The translations under genes and the position numbers were made by a program. Below, piece by piece: positions 53,137 to 62,805 of a stretch of DNA of 64,000 bases (position 1 is the stretch's first letter; every line of letters starts with the position of its first letter). The stretch lies in NCBI GenBank assembly GCA_001599815.1, contig BCIA01000004.1, forward strand, positions 2,735,051 through 2,799,050. Direction: 5' to 3'. The notes under the pieces are model-generated. The model was not told where the DNA came from. It ran no database searches and worked only from the letters and a program-made list of their open reading frames with translations. Origin of the DNA: Furcasterigmium furcatum (Eukaryota; Ascomycota; Sordariomycetes; Glomerellales; Plectosphaerellaceae).

Positions 53137-54475
53137 TGATGGCAGCCCTGCCAGGTGGTGCCAACTGAAGTTGCCTGCCCGTGTCAAGGCCGGGTTTCAG
53201 AACAATATAGTACTCTGTCAATGGCCTCGGGCTCCGCCTTGTTCGCGATGCCGATATGGAACCTGATACGTCTGAAGAAGGAGGTCTGAAGTCGGACTGG
53301 GAGAGTAGAGTGGAATCCACCAACAGCTGCCATGGACAGACGGTACCGAACAACCTACCTAACGTTCCTGAGTAGTAATAGGACGTACCTCATACGACCC
53401 TGAACCCCGCGCGTTGCCGTTGGCCGGTTCACCCCCTGATGGAGGGGTCGGTTCCAGACCTTCGGGTCGCATGTGGCGTGGGGGACACAACGACAAGCCG
53501 ACAACACACCCAGTCGACCACAGACTGGGCGGCACGGCGGCAGCTCCCGTTGGGCCCGGTCCGGTTTGGTTTGGGAACGCAATCAAGCCAAGCTTGGGAC
53601 GGCTAATCTCCTCATACATCGATACCTTGCCTCATAAGGATGTGGATATGACGGTTGGCGACCGTCGCCCAGGGTATGGTGTCCCTTTGTCCGCTCTAGC
53701 AAGCAATGGGACTCGGAGAGAAAATACAAGTACCCGTTCAGTTTGGGGGCAGCAGGAAGGCAAACCTTCCATCCTTCAATTCGGCATGTTTTGGGCTGTC
53801 TCAACAACCGCAGCTCGCCCCCGCGATGCCCCTCATTGGCGCAAACAACTGCCCAGGTCGACAACATCACGAGCAGCAAACAATTCGCCCACATGCCTGA
53901 TGTGAGGCCTGTCCTTCCTCTAGTGCTTATCCAGTATTTACGTAGCGTTTTCGGCACTTTTCCTGCTCTGCTCTGCCCACCACCATCGTCCCACCGAGGC
54001 CCTCGTGGGTGGTGCCGCCTGGTGCATTCGTGTAAGTGCTTTCGTGGTTACGATACACCCCATATCGGAGGGACCTGCAAGCAATCGACACATTCCCAGT
54101 CCCCGGTGGATTGAAGGACTCTGACTCGATCGGTTCTTCGGCTTTTCTACTCACCGTGAGGTCGGACTCAGCTGCTGCGGGCTTTTCGAGTTACGACCTT
54201 CTGAACTTAGCGTCGTGCGCTAAAGCAGCGCTCACGGACGCTACAGACGCTCCAGGTGAATCACGACGATCACTTGGCCCCGAACTGGATGAAGCTCAGA
54301 CACAATTAAAACGGCCCCTCCAAAGTCCTGATCCTTTCCGCCAAAGTTCCTTCAGGTCAGTGCTTTGAGGCGCTCAAAAGACGCGCGCGCTCACCGACGC
54401 GCACAGCTGAACTCGGCGAAACCATCACCACTCCTCCTCAACCTCTTCGGCATCGATGCCCCCGACGCCCTCGCC
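53137..54475. other. Intergenic region upstream of P450-B
   Basis: 1.3 kb between the starts of the phosphotransferase (minus) and P450-B (plus) genes. Open frames at 53414-53905 and 54036-54368 have no recognisable features. No exact CTCCCGAT copy was seen; the closest is CTCCGATA (minus strand) near 54063. Confidence 0.5.
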
Positions 54476-56436
54476 ATGCTCGAGACAACGATCCACGCCG
54501 CCGCGCATTTCGGCCGTGACATCAACATGTCGTGTCTGATCGCCTCTGCCGCCGGCTTCCTCTCACACCACCTCTACTTCATCCGCGGGTTCCGAGACAT
54601 GAATGTGCGCAACATCATCGCCGGCCACCTCCTCGCGCTCTCGCTGCTGCTCTACAAGACAATCTCCACATCGGGAGTCTCCCAAGGCCTCCTCAGCTAC
54701 GCCGCCATCTCCTCGGTCTACTTTGCCTCGCTCTTCACCAGCATCGCCATCTACAGGCTGTTCTTCCACCCCCTGCGTCACTTCCCCGGGCCCGTCGGAC
54801 TGAGATGCAGCCAGATGTATATGACCTGGCTGGGCCGACACGGCAAACTGCACCAGGAATACGTCCGAATTCACGAGCAGTATGGGGACTTTGTACGCGT
54901 CGGTGAGTGGCGTGATAAACACCTGGTCCTGCGTCCTGCATCGGCGACTAACCAAGATTGACCGCAAAGGGCCGAACTCACTGTCGACCACGCACATTGA
55001 TGGCATCGCAGCCGTTCACGGACCAAGGTCGACATGCACAAAGAGGAACACGGCGATGTACGACAGCCTCACCGTCAACGGGGAGACCAACCTTGATGCC
55101 ATCTGGGACGACAAACTCCACCGTGACAGGCGCGCCCTGTGGGACAAGTCACTGAGCATGAGCTGTAAGCACACTTCCCTTCTCTTCCTCGTGTAAGCTG
55201 GTCCTGACATTCGCAGCTCTCAAGCGATATGAAGCAGCAACCCGTCGCGTCATGCACGACTGGCTGAGCCGCATCGAAGACCTCGACGGCAGCCCGATCA
55301 ACACCTCCCAATACGCCAAGCTCATCGGTTTCGACAACATGGGCTACATCGGCTTCTCTACCGACTTCGGCACGGTTCGCGAGGGCCGGCAGGACCGCAT
55401 GCTGGAGCTCCTCGAGATCACATTTTCCAACTCGGCACTCATGGGCCAGGTTCACTGGCCCCAGGCCCTCATCATGAGCATGCCCAGGTTTGGCATGCAG
55501 AAGGAGTTTGAGCAGCTGGCTGTGAACATGTGCGAGGGGCGAATCGAGGTGCGTTGTCGCAGTTGAGGAACCGTGCCAGACTTGCGATGGCTAACAACCA
55601 CAGCGCGAGTCCGGCAACGAGGACGACATGTTCAAGGTCCTCCTTGACGACCTGAGGGCTGAGAAGTCTCGGTCCATGAATAACATCAACACCATGTATG
55701 CCGATACCCAGGGCATCTTGGTCGGAGCGACGTGAGTCTGGCGTTTTCTTCTTCGATGGCCCGACGGTCACTGACTTGTTTCACAGTGACACCGTCGCCT
55801 GCTCCCTCGGCCTGCTTTTCTACTACCTGGCCCGCGATGCCGACCTCCGACAACGTCTTTACGACGCGATACTTCCCCTCTACGGCAAGACGGAGGCCGG
55901 CGAGTTTACGGTTGCGGATCTGAACGACGTGGACCTCTTCGATGGCATCCTCAACGAGTCTATGCGTCTTAAGTCTCCCGTCCCGGTCAGCGGGCCACGC
56001 ATCACGCCGCCCGGTGGCATCACCATCGGAGACACGCACGTCCCCGGCGGCGTCATCATCTACACACCCTCGCATGCGTACCACCAATCGGAGCGGTACT
56101 TCAAGCAGCCACAAGAGTTCATCCCCGAGCGCTGGACAACGAGGCCGGACCTGATCCTGGACAAGAGGGCGTACTTCCCGTTCAACGTTGGTGAGTCTCC
56201 AATATTGCGCTTCATGTCTGCTGTTTACTGACTGCAAGACAGGTCGCTTCGACTGCGTCGGCAAGAGACTGGCGAGGAACGTGCTGCGCATGTCCATTGC
56301 CTACACGCTCTACAACTATGACTTCGAGTTCGCCCCCGGAGAGGACGGCTCAGCGTTCGATAGGGAGGAGAAGTGGCAGCTCATTCTGAAGCCGGGAAGC
56401 CTGAATTGTGTCTTCACAAAGCGAGAGCATACTTGA
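54476..56436 (+). CDS. Cytochrome P450 B
   Basis: Six exons (54476-54902, 54970-55164, 55217-55548, 55604-55731, 55787-56190, 56243-56436) encode 559 residues. Several hydrophobic segments occupy the first 100 residues (HLLALSLLLYKTI, YFASLFTSIAIYRLFF), followed by the Pro-rich hinge HPLRHFPGP. Core motifs: VRVGPNSLS, an I-helix with TQGILVGATDTVACSL (here AxxT is ATDT), the ExxR in LNESMRLKSP, PERW, and the heme loop PFNVGRFDCVGKRLA. The last intron splits the Gly of that loop. The pattern fits the benzoate-para-hydroxylase-like/tryprostatin-type fungal P450s. It stands 5.5 kb from the synthetase, separated by three other genes, so membership of the cluster is possible but unproven. Confidence 0.9.
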
Positions 56437-57504
56437 GCCTTGATTTCATTCTAAATTAAATTTACAGAGGACGTCTACGTCGAGTTCGGGCCCAATTCGT
56501 CGCATGCGCCCGCCGTTGTGTTTTATTTGAGGGCATGGCAGCAACTATTGAAGGTTTGCCATGCCTGCTGCCTGCGGCAGGGCCCTTTCACGGAGAAGCA
56601 AATCTTCTGTTCTCGGCGAATTCTACTCACATACAGCTCGAATCTCGAGGAATCGCCCGTCCGACGCCGTTCCGACACTCTAAAGTCGAGGAGGCCGGGC
56701 CCATCCCTGACCGCATCCGATTGATGATGGCTTTGGACACATTCGAGGGCATCATATCGTGAGCAGAGCACAAAACCAACGTCGCATTTCCTGCAGCTCT
56801 ACCCTCCTACCACATGATCTCAGTGTACAACGCCACGAAAGGCACTACTCTGCAATACAATGATGCACATCTGCCGGCATCGCCCAAGGACACTGCAACG
56901 GCCATCACGCAGCTGTCTGTCGTCCAGAAGGACAAACCTGCAAATGAATTCAGCAACAGGGAAGCAATCAGGGAAGTCTTAATGAAAGGGTCCCCATCTG
57001 GCAAGGCAAGCAGGTGTACAACGAGAACCTGGAAGCCTGGTAAGCGTCTGGGAGGAATCGCAAAAAGCTAGGACCAAAAGCCCTGGCCTTCACATCTACG
57101 ACCTTGACTACATGGACAAAAGGGGTTGACGACACCCCGAAAAAGGCGAATCACTTCCACTTTTTCAACCCCTGAACTCAAGGCTTGACCCAACGATATT
57201 CCAGCAGCCCATTTCATTGCAACAGCACCATCCCAAGCGAATCTTGCAACATAAATGTAGGGTCGGGGCGGCTCCCACGGTCCCACCACCCTTTCTCCAT
57301 TCAACATGGAAGGCAGCCTTGAAGACCTCTTCAATCCGTCCACATCTTCTACTAGAGCGATTCTGGATCAGTCAGCTGAGCCCACCCGCCTCGCCCCTCT
57401 CCACAGCCTGAGATGCATCATGCGTACGTTACTTAAAACTCATCCTGGCCCGCACTTTATCACGACAGCAAGAAGCTCCATTGCCAGACTTGAAGTCACA
57501 CATC
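56437..57504. other. Intergenic region
   Basis: About 1.1 kb with no supportable gene. An 85-codon frame at 56814-57071 is protein-like but has no motif. The F-box frame is open from 57481 without an ATG before 57505. Confidence 0.45.
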
Positions 57505-58950
57505 ATGCCGTCCCTCTCGGACTTACCGGCTGAGCTGTTAGACGCCATCCTCCAGCTCACAACCGAGGAGGACTGCCTATCCCTTGCCACCGTCAACCGA
57601 CGATTATCTGACGCGGCCAGGGTGCGACTCTACCAAGACATTACCCTGGAGTGGACGCCGAAGGAGATTCCGCCCGTATGCAAACTATTGCAAACGCTAC
57701 TCGACAACCAAGAGCTTCGATCCCTCGTCAAGTCTCTCGATTTGGGCGGCAAAGGCCCCTCGGAACATATCCATACGAAAAAACCCACACCACTTATTCC
57801 CCTGACGCTCGACATAGACAAAGCGTCAACGCTCATCCGCGACACTCGCTTCCCGCATGCAGAGGCGTGGGAAATTGCCTTCAGGGAGGGGAATTTGGAC
57901 GCCGTCCTGGCGTTACTCGTCATTCTCCTACCTGAACTCGTCCGCCTCTCCGTTATCCATCACTTTGCAAGGGACAGCCGTATCCTCAGCCAAACCGTCC
58001 TACATGCCGCCCAGTCCACGACGCACGATGGCGATTTCCAGCCAGACGTATCGAAGCTATACGACGTTACCATCTGCCAACGACGCGTCGGCGAAGCGAT
58101 TCACAGAGCACCCCGTCCCTTCAAGAACACTCCTTATATCCTTGGCTGGTTCTACCTGCCGTCCATCCAGCGCCTGCGCCTATCAATCGATAACCCCTTC
58201 GAATTCACCTGGCCGTCGCCACTGCCTCCGCGACCACAACACCTCCGGATTCTATTTCTTGACCAGATTCGCGAGTACAGAGCGCTCCCTATACTTGCAG
58301 CCTGCCGTGGGCTCAAGGAGCTGAACTGGAATCTTCGCCACGAAGCCGGACCAGACAGAGACGTCCTCCCGGACCCCCCAATTGTCGACCTAGGGAAAGT
58401 GACCGCAGCACTGGTACCTCTACAGGACTCCTTGGAGGTGCTGACCCTAGGGGGAGAGCTCGAGCCGGGGCTTTCAGAGATCGACAATCCGACAGTGACC
58501 TTCCCCGGCTTCCTGGATCTTGCGATACTCACTAAGTTGAGGACCTTGTCGATACCCTGGGTTTTCTATATGGGCAAGGGACCCTGGGAGGGTAAAACGA
58601 TTGGACATCCCTCAACCGTGCCCCCGAACCTCACGCGGCTGATTATCGATGATGGCTTTGAGTTTGAAGAAGGGGCCGAATGGGAAGACCCCGACATGCG
58701 CGAAGCCGCACGGAAATTCTTGGAAGAGACCAGGCTGCAGTACGCCCCATATCTCCGCGAGCTCGGTCTGCATGCCGCCTGTTTTGAGGACGTTTCGAGG
58801 AAAGAGCTTAAACCTCTGGCCGAAAAGGCGGGCATCGTATTCTCATCTGTCAACCTGTTTGACATCAGATGGAGGAAGACGCCACCTCTACCATATTGCT
58901 GGACCTGGGATCCCCCGCCCCATGCATCCGACTACATATCGCCCAGCTAG
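57505..58950 (+). CDS. F-box / LRR-like protein
   Basis: A single exon encodes 481 residues, starting MPSLSDLPAELLDAIL. The F-box covers about residues 4-45 (LSDLPAELLDAILQLTTEED, then CLSLATVNRRLSDAARVRLY) and should bind Skp1. The rest has irregular leucine-rich stretches (LPSIQRLRLSIDN, QHLRILFLDQI, ACRGLKELNWN, SLEVLTLGGELE, LTKLRTLSI) that resemble the loosely repeated LRR-like substrate domains of fungal F-box proteins. The target is unknown. Such genes are numerous and fast-evolving in filamentous fungi. The codon use is less GC-biased than that of the housekeeping genes in this window. Confidence 0.85.
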   Translation: MPSLSDLPAELLDAILQLTTEEDCLSLATVNRRLSDAARVRLYQDITLEWTPKEIPPVCKLLQTLLDNQELRSLVKSLDLGGKGPSEHIHTKKPTPLIPLTLDIDKASTLIRDTRFPHAEAWEIAFREGNLDAVLALLVILLPELVRLSVIHHFARDSRILSQTVLHAAQSTTHDGDFQPDVSKLYDVTICQRRVGEAIHRAPRPFKNTPYILGWFYLPSIQRLRLSIDNPFEFTWPSPLPPRPQHLRILFLDQIREYRALPILAACRGLKELNWNLRHEAGPDRDVLPDPPIVDLGKVTAALVPLQDSLEVLTLGGELEPGLSEIDNPTVTFPGFLDLAILTKLRTLSIPWVFYMGKGPWEGKTIGHPSTVPPNLTRLIIDDGFEFEEGAEWEDPDMREAARKFLEETRLQYAPYLRELGLHAACFEDVSRKELKPLAEKAGIVFSSVNLFDIRWRKTPPLPYCWTWDPPPHASDYISPS

Positions 58951-59996
58951 ATGGAAGCTTGCTGCCATAAAAATGAATACCGTACAGGCAGGCTAATCGC
59001 AGGCCCTGAGTTGGCCGAGTTTGTCTAGCCCAAGTTTGTCCAGGTCGTAGTCCATAGGTGTTGCTGTGTCTCAATCAGGGTTGGTATGGCTTCACGGGCA
59101 GCACGTTTCCTACCACTGGCGGTCCCCAAGAGATCTGGAAGTGGGCGCAGAGGTCAGGACGCAGGCTTTCCGTGGGTGCGCGGGAACAACAACCACTATA
59201 ACATGGTCATCGCAGGTTCTAGCACGGACAGGATGACCTGTGATTCTTCGGGCGACTCGGCTCCGGTGCACTGGCAGCTGCAGACGAGCGAGGAGAAGGT
59301 CTGAAGGACAGTCGGAACATGTTTTAGTACTGCTCGCGGGTCTTGGAAGCCCAAAGAGGAGCTTGATTCATTCAATCCGCATCCCAGTGCGGTAACAGTG
59401 AGGCCGGGACACCTCAACGCCGCGCGCCGGAGCCACCGTCCGCACTCGAAACATCTAAGACAATTAGGAAGGTCAACGTCTTATTCCTGAGACATGGGCG
59501 CTACACGCAACGGCGCCCCTCCATGATCAAGGCTCTGTCAGCCAACGCGTCCTCATCACGACTCTTGCTTGCAGCTCGCGCGACTCAACCACCCGCTATC
59601 ACGACTCGCGAAGTCAGGGCACCTTCTGTCCTCGAATAGCGCCCGCCGTCATCGCGGCAGTTAGGGCCCGTTTTCCCCTGACTTCCCGTCGGCATGCTCG
59701 ACACGCATCGCGGGGGCTTGGCCCGTTGAGGAATGTGGCACGTCGAGGGTCGACGTGACTGGTTCGTCCGCGATGCGCCGCAACATTCCTCAGCGGCCAT
59801 GGCAAAACGGCGTGGGCTCCCGGCTGTTACGCAGGATGGGATTTCGATTCAGGCGATGGACGGCGTTCTTCTGACATCTCCCATCTATAAAGCATCCTGG
59901 ACTCGTGTGCGCTGAGCGTAAGAGAAAGCGACATCCCCGGCCGTCTCGTCCTCCTTCGTTACATCGCCATCTCGTGGCTCCGTCCGTCTGCTCGCC
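58951..59996. other. Intergenic region, metalloprotease promoter
   Basis: 1 kb without a supportable gene. Short frames at 59086-59304 and 59585-59800 have no features. A TATAAA-like element (CTATAAAG) lies at about 59884. Confidence 0.5.
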
Positions 59997-60970
59997 ATGT
60001 TCTTCAGGAATGTCCTGCTCGCCGCGCTGGGCGCGTCCAGCGCCTGGGCTGGCGCCATCGAGAGAGGGAGCTTCGGCTGCGGCACCCCAGATCCCACTCC
60101 CGAGCAGATTCGCGAGATGTCAATGGCCGTGGCAGCCCAGGAGGCGCGGCGAGAATCGTTCAACCGCACGGAGCTCGCGACCATCGAGGTTAACGTCTAC
60201 TTCCACGTCGTCGCGGCCTCGGGGACGATCGCGAACGGCAACATCTCGGTGAGAGCGCCCATCCCTTCACGCCCGCTCACGAAAAACGAACCCACGGCGG
60301 CTAACAGCGAGCGCAGGATAACATGCTGAAGAACCAGCTCAATGTCCTCAACGCAGACTTCAAGCCTCACAACGTCGTCTTCAAGCTCGTGGGCACAGAC
60401 CGCACCATCAACGCGGGCTGGGCGCGGGACAGCGACGAGTTCAACATGAAGCGAACCCTCCGCAAGGGCACGTACCGCGACCTCAACATCTATTTCCAGC
60501 CCCGTCTGGCCCGAGGCGCCCTCGGCTACGCCACGATCCCCGTCTCCGCGGCGGCGGGAAGCTCGGACTTCATCCGCGACGGCGTGTCGCTCGAGTCGGG
60601 CACCGTCCCCGGCGGCTCGCGCGCCCGCTTCAACAAGGGCAAGACGGGCACGCACGAGGTCGGCCACTGGCTGGGCCTCTTCCACACCTTCCAGGGCGGG
60701 TGCGAGGGGGACGGCGACTTCGTGGACGACACGCCCGCGCAGGCGAGCCCGTCGAGCGGATGCCCTCGGGGGCGCAACTCGTGCCCCGACCAGCCGGGCG
60801 TTGATCCCATCCATAACTTCATGGACTACTCCGACGAGTAAGTGCGGTGCCCCTATAGTTCTCTGTGACCCTGCTGACGACCCCGTAGTGATTGCTACGA
60901 GGAGTTCACTCCCGGCCAGAAGACGCGCATGGCCAACTTCTGGAAGACCTTCAGGGCTGACAGGGGTTGA
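59997..60970 (+). CDS. Secreted metalloprotease, M43 (pappalysin/cytophagalysin) type
   Basis: Three exons (59997-60248, 60317-60837, 60889-60970) encode 284 residues. A signal peptide (about 1-19, VLLAALGASSAWAGA) predicts secretion. The zinc motif is THEVGHWLGLFH (HExxHxxGxxH, about 196-207), and NFMDYSDD supplies the Met-turn. Cysteines at FGCG, GGCEG, SGCPRGRNSC and DDCYEEF fit the disulfide pattern of M43B fungal enzymes such as MEP1-like extracellular metalloproteases. The length matches the family (about 270-300). Substrates are probably external proteins; a few relatives act in host interaction, but that is inference. Intron 2 interrupts the codon for Asp after the Met-turn. Confidence 0.93.
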
Positions 60971-61734
60971 GCGATTCGCGGAAGGGGTCCATGGTGACTC
61001 GCTGCCTGGGGCCATTTGCTTGGCTGTGTCGAAGACCGGACCGGTTGAGGTGGCGGCGTTGCTTGGACATTCTTTGCCGTGGCTCTGGACATACTTGGCG
61101 ATACTCGTATATAGAGCGGGCGGCATTACGACGCGGCCAGTTGCTAGGACATTGGTTGGATGGAGACTTGGCGAAAATTGAGGCGTCGTATGTGAGCAGC
61201 TCTTCCGTCGTTGCAGTTGTGACCTCGTAAGTCATGTCTTTCGGGAAACGGCCTGCCCGGCCTCTTCGAGAGACACGGGTGCGGACTCTCTTCGGCGTTG
61301 AGAAGTTAAGAATCCAGGTGAAGGGTTCGCGGTGATGAGTGAGACGACCTCGTCTTCGCTGTACCAGATGAGGAATTTGTTGTTGAGATGCATTCCGTCC
61401 TGTTCTTGGGTCAATCATAAGGGACCAGGCGACGGACCAGGCGACCGGGCAATAGTAACAGGAGACTTTATGAAAAGTAGGTAGGCAGTAGTAGTAAAGA
61501 CAACCTCGGCGGCGGTGAATTTCGACCAGCGGCCTGTTCTCGTCAGTTCCCAGATCCATGATCTCCCCAATGCCTCTTCAAAATCCGGCCTCGCTCTTCG
61601 CAGAGGGGGAGGATATCACCTCCAACGCCGGTCCAATGCAATGCCGATGCCGCCCGCCGGTATTCAGACGGGCATGATATATGCTCAATCAATCGCTTTG
61701 CCCAAAACCCAAGGAAAAAATATCGGTCGGCCCG
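60971..61734. other. Intergenic region, possible small minus-strand gene
   Basis: 764 bases between the metalloprotease and the mitochondrial protein gene. A minus-strand frame ending at 61232 (FLIWYSEDEVVSLITANPSP) looks protein-like and might be the second exon of a small gene starting at 61559, but the splice donor would be weak (GTTGTC). Confidence 0.4.
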
Positions 61735-62156
61735 TCACGTCCTGTTCTGGCTCTCGTACACCGCGACAGCGTTCTCCAGCGACTCGAGGCTCGACCCGTC
61801 GCCGTAGGCGTCCAGCAGCTTCGACGCGAGCACGCGGCTCTCGTGCGCCCGCCGCTCCGCCTCCTCGGCCATGGCAACCTGCCGCGCGATGCGGTAGCTA
61901 TTCGCGGCGTACCCGGCGGCCACGAGGGCGAGGATGGGGGTGGCCCTGCGTGTTCCTGTTAGCGGGCGTGCCGTGTCGCGGGGTGGAACGCATCACGCGG
62001 GGATGCATTCCAGAGAGAAGGAGGAGGGAGGACGCACCATCTGGCGGCGGACCGCCGCGTCTGGAGGAAAGGCAGAATATTGGGGTGGACCTTTGCCTGC
62101 GTGGAAAAGGCCCTGGAGGCCGAGCGGAGGGTCGTCTGGCGCAGTACAGCTTGCAT
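61735..62156 (-). CDS. Small mitochondrial protein of unknown function
   Basis: Two exons (62038-62156, 61735-61945), joined by a 92-nt intron with GTGCGT donor and CGCAG acceptor, encode 109 residues. No continuous frame covers it. The N-terminus MQAVLRQTTLRSASRAFST is a textbook mitochondrial presequence: Arg-rich, no acidic residues, amphipathic. It is followed by a hydrophobic segment (about 41-52, ATPILALVAAGYAA), then a charged helix (about 60-80, VAMAEEAERRAHESRVLASK) and a Leu-rich end. This layout resembles small single-pass inner-membrane proteins such as respiratory-complex or MICOS-type subunits, but I do not recognise the family. Confidence 0.72.
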
Positions 62157-62805
62157 TGCTTTCTTGTTGTGTTGTTCGTGTTGTTCAAGATCGTGGTGAT
62201 GTTTGGAGAGAAGAAGCAACAAGCACCACGATCTGCCCCGCGAGCGAAAAAGAAACCCCTCTTCTAAATAATGAAATGATCAAGCCACGACACCAAGGCC
62301 AGGAACCCGAGCCGTCTGCCCATCGCGGCGCGGTCGATCCCCAACCATCAGGCGGATAATACTACGCATTGGCTTTGACGATTCCGCGGGCACTGCCGCA
62401 GGGCCGCCCGCGGCCGGTTTAACTCGGTAATAGGACGAGATGGCACGAGCAGGGCAAATCCACCAATGGGCGGCCTGTCCTGAGGCCTGAGATGCGCCGG
62501 GGTCGAGCGGAGTGTGGGGTGATGCTCGCCCGATTTGGTGAACGTACCGGGGGCTTTCGGAACTGGAGAGATGGGCGCGGTGGTATGATGTGGGAAGCTC
62601 GGAGCTCCGAGGGCCTGCTCATGGGGAGCACGTCAGGCCATAAAGACAGGTCAGACGCCTCGAGATGACGTCGAGGCCGGGTCGGCGGGAGGCGATCAAT
62701 GAGCAGAGCGGCTGGCCCGTCTGGACTTCGACTCGCGACGGCGATGTTCAATTCGAGACTCACTACAGGTTACCGGCTTGCTGGTGAGGAGCAACATCCC
62801 CGAGT
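62157..62805. other. Intergenic region
   Basis: Promoter of the small mitochondrial gene (its left side) and 3' flank of the right-edge gene. No gene seen. Confidence 0.55.

Noticed and set aside
56814..57071. 85-codon plus-strand frame downstream of P450-B
   Set aside because: Somewhat protein-like but without motif or splice partners; may be a remnant but not supportable.
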